Of a stretch of 64,000 nucleotides of DNA, positions 45,961-58,256 are shown one piece after another. The stretch is from Agapanthus africanus. Taxonomy: Eukaryota > Streptophyta > Magnoliopsida > Asparagales > Amaryllidaceae. The stretch lies in assembly GCA_030015575.1 (NCBI GenBank), contig JASDDO010000014.1:166565911-166629910 (forward strand), written 5' to 3'. Every line of letters begins with the position of its first letter. Position 1 is the first letter of the stretch. Under the pieces are notes generated by a model that saw only the letters and a program-made list of their open reading frames with translations, did not search any database and was not told the DNA's origin. The translations under genes and the position numbers were made by a program.

Positions 45961-48490
45961 ATCTCCCACTTGCACTCAAAGCTAATTATTGCGATGCCGC
46001 ATACTCACAGCCCGTGTGATACCGAACACCCAACTCCTCTACTAGTCAGTCTCACAAAGCTCGTTTGCGAAACTATTGCGTTCGAGGAATAGCCTCAGTG
46101 AGTGGATCCGCTGTGATGTTTCTTTCTATGTCTCTCTATATCTCAAGTTCGCGGAGAAAACCATCTCCCGAAATGAGCAATACCTGTCTTAGAATATGTC
46201 TGGATATCTGATGGGACCTAGCTCATAAATGAACTCCAAATCCAAACTTCTTAGACTGTATCGTCAACCGAACTTAATCAGTATCCTGCGCCAAGCCTCC
46301 CTCAGTATTGCCTTGGACCACCTGTCCAAAATACTGCCCCTCGTCAGAGGGAGAACTATAACTCTGACAACCCCCTTGTCGTCCATGTCACCTTGGAAGC
46401 CTGGAATGATAACCGTCTCCTAAAGGAGGCAGCCGTTATCATATCCCTAGAACATTCACTTATGTTCTAAAACTGCTTCCGACTGTTTCTCCAGGATTGG
46501 ATCAATATCAACTTATTGCATCTAGTGCAAGAACGACATCTGGTGTGGTACTTGACATCTCATGATTGACTCAATTGCCTAAGCAAGTGATCTACCAATC
46601 ATGAGTATCCCTCTCCTCTTTAGTCTATAAGACACCTTTAGAGAGGGTGACTCCATCAACTGCAGGTATACTACCGTGCCTGGAGTCGTCCATTCTAAAT
46701 ACTCATAGAATGCTGTCAAGGTACCCAGATTGGGAAACTACCCAAATCTAGATCCAAAACCATAGATCTAGTAACCAGTATGTCTGATATAATGTCCAAG
46801 TCCTTTGTGGAGAAACCACTGTGTGACGACCAAAGTATAACCGATCGTAGTATAGGAATATCACTTCCTACTACCTGCTCAACAGATCCATCCCCTATTC
46901 TGATGACGTCAAACCCATGACTGTCACATCAGAAACAGATGATCTAACTCCGCTATATCTGCTTTAGTCTATAAATAGACATAAGCCTGATGTCCACCAA
47001 TGCTTCCGCTGCTCCCACTGACTACGACAACCCTCTGGCAGAGTCATATAGACGTGCACTTCTAAAGCTAGTTTAGAACGACGCTATACTCATCCTCCCA
47101 CCGGGTCTCGCAGCCTGGAACAACAACAATGGCAAGTGTGGGTAAACAAGAACTTCCCTGTCACCGTCCTTGAGGCTACCGGAGTACCTCTCGGGTGCCT
47201 GAAGTTACCCACCGTATCTGCGGAGTGGCCAATGGAATGTCAAATCAGATTGAATCTTGAGGTTCCTTATTAAATCTTCAGTAATCGTTTGCGGTTCTGG
47301 AATCACTTCCAGTTCTACCATACTCCCACTACTTTTTCTGAAAAATCCATTTTTAATAAAATGTGGCGAGTCAAGAACAATATCACTATTGATCTTCCAG
47401 ATGGTAGAAAATCAACCCTCGTCATAGCCTGGGTCAACCCACAAACAGCCATTACAGAAACGTGCCTTGAGTTGTCCAGTGTCTGGTTTTAAGCATAAGC
47501 CGGACAACTCCCCGTACCTTAACATAGTTAAGATATGAACTGTTCTATATCCAATATAGAACCAGAGGCACTGATTTAATTTAACCAGATTCAAATCATG
47601 CAGCTATCTCCAGTGCATGTAAACTAAATGGAGAGAGGCCGACCAGCGTCACTCAACTTAGGAATGCTTCCAATTATGAGTAACCTGAAAGAGAAGCAAT
47701 TTCTCTTAATCATTACTATCAACTGAATACCATACACAAGTATCTACATCTTCGATCACCTTGAAGAATCCCGATACTTGCTACACCTGGTTCTCTACTC
47801 TATTCAAATACCTATAACTCCTCAAAACCTAGACCCTGTGTTCCTACGAAACACATGTCTAAGAACTAGAGAAGTCATAAGTAAACTGAATATAGTACGA
47901 GGACCATCCCCTCTATCCTAATGGACACTGGACAACATACAATACTCTGTATAAGTCCGCTGAGTCTAACAACTCTTTCACTGTGCGTCGTAGGTTGAAA
48001 AATGTACTTATGGTTAAGAAGAATTACACCGCTGTTTAATGCTCCTCACCTAACCATCCACTGATATAGGTAAATGTCATCGACATAATATCAAAAGGTA
48101 TATCTCACTCTATGAAAATAGACGTACAGATATATCAATTTGAAATTGGTGCACAACAGCGGATATTCAAAACCAAATATTTGCCGACCGGCAAACAGCC
48201 CAGATGATCTCCTCAAACATCACCGATTACAACGAATCGCGATATAATGAGGATGATCACCCAATTCCCAATAACTTACTCCCACTCATCATCTGTAAAA
48301 CCATACAGATGTGAGAATCAAACCTGGTAAATACATACCCTGGAGTAAGTATCTAATCGGGAAATCAGTTTTCTTTTAACATTACACAGTGAAACTGAAA
48401 CATTGAAATGTTTCTGTGGGGAATCCTGGTATTCCTAGTAATGCCTCTACCATTATCCAGATTCACAACTACAACCGTATAATTCTTTGC
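45961..48490 (-). pseudogene. Element G pol remnant, unreadable
   Basis: Base-level similarity to F pol is visible although no frame survives: 45961-46230 parallels 54820-55030 (RNase H end; shared phrases gagtggatccgc, atgtctgga, ctgatg.gacctag), and 46790-47090 parallels 55740-56040 (RT YVDD to GLKQA region; shared taggaat.tca.ttcctat, tccataaat-like, ccactg). Density of stops and indels is high. It resembles a pol that has been free of selection over many copying rounds. Confidence 0.75.
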
Positions 48491-49250
48491 CACCTGTCCA
48501 AATCCCTTTATATGTCTTTAGTCAATACCGTCTGCACACCCCTTTAGGCCAAATGGTTTTCTTCCTTCCCTACCGTTCGGCACCAGCCTATGGTTTGGAA
48601 GAAGACTATCCAAAAAGCATAAAGGGTGTACTGTCCTAATCCTAGGAGCACTCGCAACGCGAGAGAAGGTGAAGATAAAAGACACCTGAATGTACTTTAT
48701 TCCTATTTCTCCTGAACTAGGATCTATCCCCGAACTGGAACCAGTTCCTTTCGAGTTCGTATATAACCATACGATGGATTATCCAATAAACTGGGATCTT
48801 CGTAGTAATACGGAGTGTCCTGGAGAAATACAAAGGTGATTTAGGATTGGCGAAGAAATACTTGGTTTGGTCGTGAATAGCAGTCGCAACTTACTTTGCC
48901 CTCTTACTAATCCCTTGCTTTGTCTTAACTTAATACCTTCTGTACACCGTTTAGGCTAACTGGTTTTCTTCATTCCCTACCGGTCGGCTCCAGCCTATGG
49001 TTTGGAAGAAGACTATCCAATTTGCGTAATAGGTGTACTACTCCTAAACCAAGGAGTACTCGCAACCTGAGAGAAGGTGAAAAGAAAAGACAACTGAATA
49101 ATCCTATTCGTTTTCTCCAGAACCAGAAACCATCCTCGAAGTCCTTCGAGTTCGTATATAACCATACGATGGTTTTGTCCAATGGAAGTGGACGTTCGTA
49201 GTAATACGGGGTGTCCTGGAGAAAAGGGTAAAAGTAGGAGTGGCAAAGAG
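48491..49250. repeat. About 407 bp tandem duplication in the G interior
   Basis: Two diverged copies with period about 407 bp: the phrase TTTAGGC(C/T)AA(A/C)TGGTTTTC starts near 48543 and near 48950, and both continue through ggtttggaagaagactatcca and cgtatataaccatacgatgg. The second copy is shorter. Coding origin is not recognisable. Confidence 0.8.
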
Positions 49251-49652
49251 GTCTGCAACTCAGACAATCCAAAAGCCAGTGTTAAGAAGGTTCGGTCAAC
49301 TTGGTCACTGAGTCATAGTCTTAGGGTCGGGTCAATGGTCGCTGCCAAAGAGAGAGAGAAAAGAAACACTCAGCGTGCACTCTAACCTAGATCAGAATGG
49401 TTATCACTTTTTCTAATCAGGAAACCTCCCACTGTACCTCAAATTCTCCTCCAAACCTGAAAGAAGAATTAGTCGGGGTCACCCGAGGAGTAAACCAACT
49501 CATCAGTGGGAATCGGGATCCAACTATCATCGCATGATAACTTGACGGAATCCACTCAAGTCACCACACTCCAGAAGGTATGCGCATGCCTGGCAAGTTT
49601 CAGTTCTTTTGAAACTCCCGATGAAAGTTTTACCCCTAGGACCCAAGTGACC

Positions 49653-49840
49653 TTGACACAGTCAACAAATCAAAGAGTCCTAGTCAAGTTCAACCCGTCA
49701 TTATCCTGGATTGCATTAAACCCACCCGTACGAGCCCTTGACACAGTCAACAAGGCCGCACGACTGTCCTAACCAATCCCATTAATATGCTGCAAACAAA
49801 CACTACTTAGCTACCGCACACTACGCCTTGACACAGTCAA
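49653..49840. promoter_or_regulatory. Three palindromic TTGAC(N3)GTCAA sites in the G leader
   Basis: TTGACACAGTCAA occurs at 49653-49665, 49738-49750 and 49828-49840. Each is a pair of inverted TTGAC cores (W-box core, bound by WRKY factors). The corresponding leader of F has decayed forms (TTAACTAAAGTCAA) near 59211, 59290 and 59388. Regulatory use is an inference. The 300 bp around them carry no gene. Confidence 0.5.
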
Positions 49841-49979
49841 CAAACGCAGCACGAATACTAAGTAATACTTGTAAGAAATGACGGAGGGCTACGACTGGTT
49901 TTTGGCGAAAAACCTTTAACGTAATGAACTTGATATCGTCGAAGGAACTGCATAGCCTTTTATAAAAATATAGTGACGA

Positions 49980-50225
49980 AAACCTTTGCTAAAGAGGTCA
50001 CTCCCGGTGAAGGGATCTCGGCTCTTTCCCCGTAGAATGAGGTGCAGGATATTCCAACTGAATACCACGATGCAAAGCAAAAGTAATCGGCTATAGTGAA
50101 GTTAATGCCCTGACGCAAACTTCTGTCCAAGGGGTCACTCCCGGTGAAGGGATCTCGGCCCTTGCCTCGTCGACTGAGGAGCAGGATATTCCAAATGAAT
50201 ACCACGATGCAAAACAAAAGTGAAC
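49980..50225. repeat. 137 bp tandem duplication in the G leader
   Basis: GGTCACTCCCGGTGAAGGGA occurs at 49996 and 50133, each followed about 60 bp on by GCAGGATATTCCAA. Two copies in tandem; no coding potential. Confidence 0.85.
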
Positions 50226-51512
50226 GTCCTTGCAATAACAGCTTTTTTGAAAAAATGTTCCAACAACATCAGAATAGGTTTGTTTAAACTTGCATTGATC
50301 CAAATCAATGCAGTCCCATCAATTGATCACACCATAAAAGAACGAAAATATACTGACGTACGTATATGCCATCCGCATTTGCCACTGGGTCCCGTCATCA
50401 CCCGTTAGGTTAGCTAACTAACGGCAGAGCGGGGACTGGACTAGCGCGGATGTAAAACATATACAACATCTACTAATATATATACCAATATATAGTATTT
50501 CGCTCAAGGCGTGAATAAAATGCAACATCACAGAAATGTATAGCATCACAGAACAATACAGATATCTGGAAGCCCCGGGTTTCACAGAGCCGCTGCTGAA
50601 ACCCGACGTTCCCCTGGTCGTGTGGATAGCCTGTGCAATGAAATCCTATACCCCCTACGAGTGCGGCGAATAGCCAGCCAATCCTGGAGTGAAGCCCCCT
50701 CCGTCCCAATGCCATGAGATGCGGGCTTGTTGCCTTCTAGAACCCGGCTATCCGTGCACTCCTCCGCGGGGTAACCCTAGTACAGAAAGTAAAATATACA
50801 TACACCGGGTACATCGACCGCAACCAGGTCGTGCCCCAAAAGAATAATACAAACAGGCAGTGACGGCAGTCCACATGTCGGACGCTCGCCCCGCAATATC
50901 AAATGTACATAATACAACAAAACTGTACTAGCATTGCATCCAGGCTATCCCCCACGACCGATCCGCAACAACACAGCATAAACATAGAACATCAACGTGA
51001 AAATCACGTTCGCAAATCCGTCTAACCGGGCTATAGCAGTTAGACGGGATTTACCGATCAAGTGACATTCACGGTCGCAGATATAATGTAAATACTGTGA
51101 AAAATGTGTTTAAAATTTTTCCGATTGACCAAAAATTAACAAGTGGGCCCCCAATCAAAACTGTAGCACTCACAGAAAACCTGGGTCCAATTTTAATATT
51201 CCAAAACCCCTAATATAAGCCCATAAGCCCACTGCAAAAAACTAAGCACACGAACCCACACTCCTGCGGCGGAAGCGCGGCCAAAAGGGGGTTTTGGCCG
51301 CCCTTCCGCGGTCGTACGGAGGAGTCGTGTCACCAAATTTTTGCAGTGTTCTTAGAACTCCCTGTACATCATTCTGAGACCACCTGAAAAATTTTTAGAC
51401 TCCAAAAAATTTCGACAGAAACTGATTGTGCTAGAAGAATACGGTTTTTGGAAATTTTGGTCGATCGGAAACGCAAACACATCAAACGAAACTAGGTAAG
51501 GTTAATGGCGTG
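50226..51512 (-). other. Element G leader next to the PBS
   Basis: About 1.3 kb without a credible frame. Shares words with the F leader (taactaacggcagagcgggg and actagcgcggatgtaaaacata near 50412-50462 versus 59758-59800), showing that F and G are sister families. Contains the GC-rich word GGTTTTGGCCGCCC near 51293. Confidence 0.7.
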
Positions 51513-51524
51513 GCTCTGATACCA
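51513..51524 (-). promoter_or_regulatory. Primer binding site of element G (initiator Met tRNA)
   Basis: Minus strand TGGTATCAGAGC directly abuts the inner end of the 5' LTR at 51525. Confidence 0.93.
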
Positions 51525-53780
51525 TGTTGCGCCACGGCAGCGCCCCGGCCTCGTACTCGAGGCCAAAATGCGGAATTAAAATTTTTCCTTACTCGGAAAC
51601 CGGCGCTACCGCGGACAATGAAAACCCGGATCGTTTACCATTAACCTAATGCTAGCAATCAAGAGATAGGGTGAGAAGTATACCGAGTGATCCGAGTCCT
51701 CCGGTCTTCTCGTCATCGTCCCGATCTCCCGCGGAAAGTCTTGCCTCCACATCGTCGCCTCCTCGCCGGAAAGGGCACCACAATGCCTGCGTCTTTTACG
51801 GGCTCCCGCCTCAATACCGAGGCAACTCGGGCATGAAGCCGGCAACTCGACATGCTCAAGATATGCTGTAGAATGTGTAGTGTAGTGTCTCACTTGGGTT
51901 ATGTTGTTGCCATTGAGGATGATGGAGGAAACAAGGATTAGAAAAATGGTGCTTGCATTTTTCTAGCATGAAGATGAGATCAAGAAAGAAACTCTCAAGA
52001 ATGAAGCTCTCTCTTCTTCTTCTTCTCTCTTTCTTTTTCCTCTCATGAAAAAACTTATCAAGTAAATCAGAATGGTGGAGGAGGTAATATGAAGCATGAA
52101 GGGAGGTGATGGTAGGAGCACAAGTGGTGACCACACCCAAACATTATGATTACAAACTCAAATCAACTTATCATCCATTTCAAATCACAATCAATCCAAG
52201 AAAAGGTGATGGAAAAAGAATATAATGATGATGGAAAAGAATGGTATCAAAAAGATGCTATCATAATAAATACATATGCAAGAAACCCCCTCCTCAAATG
52301 TAATTTGCAAAACTGCAAATTACCCCCTCCATCAGAAAAGTCCGGCCGGGAAAGAACAAAGGAAAACCGGCCGGAACGGAATACAAACTGGCAACTCCAG
52401 AAAACTGGTCCCGTAATAAATTACAGGAAAACCCCGATACTGTGCATACACACCCGCATCTGTATTCCGACCGGATACAAATGCAATGAGACAAAATCTA
52501 CACTGTACTAAACTAGGACCGGCTTAAGCCAAAGCCGGCTAGTAATATCCGTCCGATCCTGATCCGTGCAATACCGCACGTATCAGATCGAACCCTGCCA
52601 TATAACTATACGGCCACTAGTACAAACTTTCCGATCCTGATCCGTGCAATACCGCACGTATCTGATCGGACCCTGCCATATCTCCATACGGCCTCTACAG
52701 CGTTTCGCCCGAAAGCTTGAGTAACTGTAAGTGTGGTGGACTCTAAAGACTCGTCAATACTATGGCTGTGGATTTAACCACTGGCACGTCAGAGGTATAA
52801 GCCAATACGTGACGGGCCACCAGCTATTGACCAAAAGGGACGTCGATGAGGAAGCTCACCCCGACACCCAACTGAGCCTGTCAGTGATAATATCCGTACA
52901 GTCCGGTCCGTTCGTCTATGAGTATCCCATGGCGGGCCTAGGGGGTTGGTAAAAGTCAGACCCCCAAAAGCGGTACAAGTCGTGTCGGAGTGTAGCCCAG
53001 AACGCCCTGAGATACTACTGGAATACCTACCAGTAAATCTCCTGCCTCGGCCGAGGGCTTTGCGTAATGGCTCTCCTAGACACAGCGCGACCTCACCCCC
53101 AATACCGGGAGAGACGAACCCCTGCAGATCCGCTCACTGCCTCCATGTGGCTCGGGACTGTACCCAACTAAAACCTGTTTGCACGACTCCTTTGAGCCGT
53201 GGTAGGGTAGTAATCAAAGCACAGTGGGAACTCACACGAGACAAATGACGATCCTCAGGTCGATGAACTAACCTGTACACATGTCACCAGGGAACTGCTA
53301 TCTGACATATGGTATAAGACCAACTAGCAGGTTCCCGGCGAGTCCTGTCCGGTGTACTCATAACCCAATGAGCACCTGTATACATCTTAGGTGAACCAAC
53401 TGACACCAGTGGCTTGTGAGACCGGCCACCGCCCCTCGTCGGGGTCTCGACTGTATACACTAGTCTACTAATGGAGTATCGATGCCCTGTCTCGAAACTC
53501 CTACGACTAGGGACCTTTTAAGGATGTGCTTATAGACTACCAGCTCCCACGTATATGATCGCCATCATACTGCTGGTAGTCAAGCAAGAATCCTAGGGGC
53601 TCTATCAACGTGTAATAGCGACATGTCAGGTCACCTAAAGCAGTACACGATGATAAAGGTAAACCAGATAGCATACTATCATCTCGAGTAAGACTGTCCT
53701 ACCGGGATAGGTCCTCCCTCAATCATTGCAATCACGTGCCTGTGATCCAATAATTGACTCTGAGGGCACTATCTCCAACA
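51525..53780 (-). mobile_element. Element G 5' LTR (right)
   Basis: Same length as the left LTR. Differences noticed: 51532 (c for t), 52629, 52792, 52888, 52926, 52942, 53026, 53310 and 53413. All frames in it are shared with the left copy. Followed by the CACCA duplication and the rest of the F LTR. Confidence 0.93.
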
Positions 53781-54819
53781 CACCACATCGTTTCGCCTGA
53801 GCCAGGAAACTCCTATGTGGGACTCTAAGACTCGTCAATATGCCGGCAGTAGGTGATGATCACATCAAACACCTACAAGCCGCAAGCGATCAGAAGAAGA
53901 ACAAGCGAACCTGTCAAAACTCCTGTCGAGCCAACTGGCAACACTTACCGTACAGTCCGATCTCTTCGTCAGATATGTTGCATATCAAGTCTAGGGATGG
54001 TAACATCGACCCCAATAACTCAATAAGTCATGCCGGTATATGGTCTACAACAGATCGAGAAACTACTGATAACACTTATCAGTAATATCTCAGTAGCCCT
54101 GGCCATGGACTTCCTGTTATAACCAATTGTGCATAGCGCAACATCAACCCCCAATACCGGAAGAGATGAAACCCCTCCTATCGCTCATCGCCTCCATATG
54201 CCTCAGGACTGTACCCAAAATCCACCTGTTTGTACGACTCAGTAGAGCCGTAGTAGGGTGGAGATCAAAGTACAGTGGGAGGACACACAAGACTCTATGA
54301 CGATCTCGGGTCTACAGACTAACCTGTACCAGTGTCACCTGAGAACTGCTATCTGACGTATGATATAATACCATATAGGAGTTCTCGAAGGGTCCGTTTA
54401 GTGTACCCAGTCTCACTGAGCACCCGTATACAATCTTTGGTGTCACCACACCAAATGGATATGGGATCATCCATCGCCCATCATATGGAACAAGAATGGT
54501 ATACGCTAGTCTACTCTGGAATATCGATGCCCTGTCTCGATATACTTACGACTAGAAACATTTCAAGGATATGCTTATAAACTACAGGTGTCCCACTAGT
54601 ATGATCCACATCATAATCCCATTAGTCAAGCAAATATCCTAAGGCTTTATCAACATGTATCAAATGAGTAAAAGAATGATCAAGTGAACATATGATAAAG
54701 AGCAACCATATAGCATACTATTATGTCGAGCAAGACTGCCCTCTGAATACACACACACACACACACATCAGTACATACACTATCATATAATGGCCTCTAA
54801 GGCATACATATATCCAACA
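53781..54819 (-). mobile_element. Element F 3' LTR, second part
   Basis: Resumes F after G with CACCA then ATCGTTTCGCCTGAGCC, matching 62156-63223. It lacks about 36 bp present at 62260-62297 in the right LTR. An (AC)n tract at 54748-54768 occupies the place where the right LTR has (AT)n. Ends ATCCAACA. Confidence 0.9.
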
Positions 54820-54834
54820 ATCTCCTACTTGCAC
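54820..54834 (-). promoter_or_regulatory. Polypurine tract of element F
   Basis: Minus strand GTGCAAGTAGGAGAT directly before the 3' LTR (TGTTGG on the minus strand). This is the usual copia form, and the G element has the same tract with one change. Confidence 0.88.
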
Positions 54835-55205
54835 TAAGGCCAATTATTGGTGTATCTCGTACCCAACATCTCAAAAAGTCGCTCATGCTGCGGCTGAGGG
54901 AGGGACTTGGTGAATGGATCCGCAGTGTTGTCCTTTGTATCTACTCTCTTAATATCAATCTCGTAGCGATCAACTATCTCCCGGATCAAATGATATCGCC
55001 TCAGGATGTGTCTGGACTTCTGATGAGACCTAGTCTCTTTGGCCAACGCCATAGCCCCATTATTGTCACAATACAAAAGTACCGGATCAATAATGGTTGG
55101 AACTACTCCTAGCTCCGAGATGAACTTCCTCATCCAGACGGCTTCCTTGGCAGCATCATTTGCAGCAATGTACTCAGCTTCCATCGTAGAGTCTGCAACG
55201 GTATC
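54834..55205 (-). pseudogene. Element F RNase H
   Basis: The frame 55184-54834 has MEAEYIAANDAAKEAVWMRKF (with the catalytic Glu), LYCDNNGAMALAK (with Asp) and HILRRYHLIREIV, followed by VDTKDNTADPFTKSL (with Asp): a complete copia RNase H end. It is cut from RT by a TAG at 55206-55208 (SSK then stop, where Gln is usual), with no shift, so one base change separates the two. Confidence 0.9.
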
Positions 55206-56720
55206 CTATTTGGAACTCTTCCAACTTACCGTCCCTCCATTGAGGGTAAATGCAAATCCTGAGATAGACTTGCTGTCATCCTTGTCACTCTGGAAGCTCG
55301 AATCGGTAAAAGCCTCCATTTGGAGATCCCTATTACCATACACCAAGAACGATTCTTTAGTCCTTCGCAAGTACTTAAGAATATTCTTCACAGTAGTCCA
55401 GTGATTCTCCCCTGGGTTTGACTGATACCTGCTTACTACACTCAGTGCATAAGCTACATCAGGGCGTATACACAACATCGCATACATTATTGATCGTACG
55501 GCCGAAGCATAGGGAATAATGCTCATGCGAGCTCTCTCTTCATCGGACTTTGGGCTATCGTCCTTGGAGAGAGTGACTCCGTGGCAAGCGGGTAAGGCAC
55601 CCCGCTTGGAGTCTTCCATACTAAAGCTCTTTAGGATGGTGTTGATGTACTTGGTTTGAGACAATCCCAATAACCGTTTGGATCTATCCCTATAAATCCG
55701 TATGCCCAATATGTACGTGGCATCATCCAGGTCCTTCATGGAGAACCTTTGTGATAAGAATGATTTGACCGACTGCAGCATAGGAATGTCATTTCCTATC
55801 AGAAGAATGTCATCCACGTACAATACGAGGAATACGACAGTTCTCCCTACAGTCTTCTTATAAACACAAGGTTCATCTGGATTTTTAACGAAATCAAACT
55901 CTTTGATAACATCATCAAAACAGATGTTCCAACTCCGTGATGCCTGTTTTAATCCATAAATGGATTTAAGCAACTTACATGCTTTTCCGCTTCTCCCACT
56001 GTCAATGAATCCCTCTGGCTGATCCATATAAACGCATTCATCTAAATCACCATTTAGAAATGCAGTTTTAACGTCCATCTGCCAGATTTCATAGTCGTAG
56101 TGAGCAGCAATAGCAAGTAGGATCCGAATGGATTTAAGCATGGCTACCGGAGAGAAATTCTCGTCATAGTCCAAACCTGGTTTTTGACGAAAACCTTTCG
56201 CTACCAACCTTGCCTTATAGGTCTCCACCTGTCCATCTACACCGATCTTTCGTTTAAAGATCCATTTGCAGCCTACAGGTTTTATCCCATAGGGTACATC
56301 CTCCAAATTCCATACTTTGTTGGTGTACATGGACTCCATTTTGGATCCCATAGCATCCAGCCGCTTCACAGAGTCACCACTCGTGATAGCTTGCTGAAAA
56401 CTGGAAGGGTCATCATCATCCATGATGCAGTCTTCTCTATCACCATCAATGAGAAAACCGTAGTATCTCTCCGGTGGGCGAGAAGTCCTACCAGATCTAC
56501 GGAGTGGCTGAGGTTCATAAGATTCTGTTGCAACTTCAGGTTCAACCAAGTCGTCATTTGTAACTTGTGTCTCTAGAACCTCTTCTAGATCTACCACATT
56601 GCCATCAGCATCATTTGAAAAAATCTCATATTTTAAAAATATGGCATACTGAGAAACAAATACCTTTTGTTCCTCCTTGTGGTAGAATAGATACCCAAAC
56701 GAATGTTTTGGATATCCCAC
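55206..56720 (-). pseudogene. pol: Element F reverse transcriptase
   Basis: A 504-codon frame. After an acidic linker with RRSGRTSRPPERYYGF (72-89), the copia RT follows: NKVWNLEDVPYGIKPVGCKWIFKRK (134-158), YKARLVAKGF (168-177), WQMDVKTAFLNGDL with catalytic Asp 216, YMDQPEGF (231-238), KLLKSIYGLKQASRSW (249-264) and YVDD at 301-304. The connection contains RPDVAYALSVVSRYQSNPGE, then YLRRTKESFLVYG and the start of RNase H with AFTDSSFQSDKDD. All catalytic residues are present. It is joined to the upstream frame through a single TGA at about 56721-56726. Confidence 0.94.
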
Positions 56721-56723
56721 AAA

Positions 56724-58256
56724 TCAACATTTGACCGATCGTGTCTCGAGTTTGCCTGGATTCTGCTTTTTGACAAAAGCCGGACAACCCCAAATCTTAA
56801 CTCGTTTAAGAGATGGTCTCTTCCCATGCCATATCTCATATGGAGTGGTTGACACGGTCTTAGTTGGAACTTTGTTCAACAGAAAAACTACAGTCTCCAA
56901 TGCATGCCCCCAAAAGGAGAGGGGTAACTCAGAATCACTCATCATAAATCGTACCATATGGGTACGATTTCGCCGTTCTGACACACCGTTGTGATGTGGT
57001 ATGTAAGGGGGAGTGAGCTGAGAGAGAATCCCATTCACTTTTAGGAATTCCAAGAACTCAGTACTTAAGTACTCTCCACCTCGATCTGATCGAAGTATCT
57101 TGATTCTCATTCCTGTTTGGTTTTCTACTTCAAGTTTGTACTCCTTGAATTTTTCGAAAGTTTCAGACTTATGCTTTATCAAAAACACATGACCGAATCT
57201 TGAGAAATCATCAGTAAAAGTTATGAAGTATGAAAACCCGCCTCTTACATATGTAGACATTGGCCCACATACATCACTATGTATGAGGCCTACGAGCTCA
57301 GTAGCTCTTTCTCCGTGTCCAGTAAACGGAGTTTTGGTCATTTTACCTTTGATACAAGGCTGGAAAGTCGCATAAGATTTATACTCAAAAGAATTTAAAT
57401 ATCCATCTTTATGAAGCTTGTTTAGTCTTGTTTCATTAATATGACCAAGTCTACAATGCCAAAGAAAAGCTTCATTTATATCTGAAAATTTTCTTTTACC
57501 TGTGTGTTGAATGTTGAAAACTGTGTGTTGATTAAGGACGTATATCCCGTTATTAAGTGTACCACAACTAATCAACTCTTTATTAAGTCTAATGTTCATA
57601 GCATTGTGTTGCACAGCAAAATGATATCCTTCATTGTCTAGCAAAGAAACGGATATAATATTACAAAGCATACTTGGTACAAAATAACATGGGTTCAAAA
57701 CCAATATACAACCCGAAGGCAACCCTAGGTGATACTCTCCCACTGAAACTGCATGTACATTGGAACCATTTCCAACCTGGAGAGTATGATCACCTGTCTT
57801 CAAAACTCTGTTATTTCTCAACGCCTGCACAGAATTGCAAATATGAGAACCCGAACCGGTATCTAATACCCAGGAAGCAGAGTTAATAGAAAAACAGTTT
57901 TCAATCACGAACACACCTGAAGCTGAAGCATCACCATGCTTCTTTTTTTTGAGTTCAAGGTACTCAGTACAGTTCCGCTTCCAGTGTCCCGTCTTTTTGC
58001 AGTGAAAACATTCTCCCTTCCCTGACTCCGCAGCTTTGGATTTGTCTTTCCCTTTCGCCTTCTTTATTCCTCCTCTTGGTTTGGTGAATTTCTTCTTATT
58101 CTTTCCCTTGGCCTTGGCTTTGGCTTTTAAGACGGAAGAGGAAGATTGTCCAACAAGCATAGAGGGGGACTTTGCTTTCAGCGTGCTCTCCGCACTTCTC
58201 AATATATTGAGAAGTTCGAGTAGTGATTTCTCCATGTCATGCATCTTGAAGTTCAC
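56724..58256 (-). pseudogene. Element F gag end, zinc knuckle, protease and integrase
   Basis: A 510-codon frame. Residues 1-30 are the gag C-terminal helix (LLELLNILRSAEST), followed by a Lys-rich run (43-80), the knuckle CFHCKKTGHWKRNC (C83, C86, H91, C96), and the protease with WVLDTGSGSHIC (DTG 132-134). The integrase zinc region has H267 and H272, but the first Cys of the CxxC pair is Phe (TFQPC, 297-301), a likely loss. The catalytic triad is Asp 328, Asp 391, Glu 427 (GVSERRNRT). It ends in the middle of the integrase-RT linker at an in-frame TGA. The ATG is internal: the gag frame is open only from after a TAG upstream. Confidence 0.92.

Larger units (their letters stand above)
43705..53780 (-). 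mobile_element. Element G: young copia-derived element with dead interior
   Basis: LTRs 43705-45960 and 51525-53780, both 2256 bp, begin TGTTGCG and end CTCCAACA. Perfect duplication CACCA at 43700-43704 and 53781-53785. PBS for initiator Met tRNA at 51513-51524; polypurine tract AAGTGGGAGAT next to 45960. The interior (5.6 kb) keeps the order of F but its pol is riddled with stops, and no frame exceeds about 100 codons. By eye the LTRs differ at about nine sites, so the insertion is very recent although no protein can be made. It must have used proteins from another element. Confidence 0.93.
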
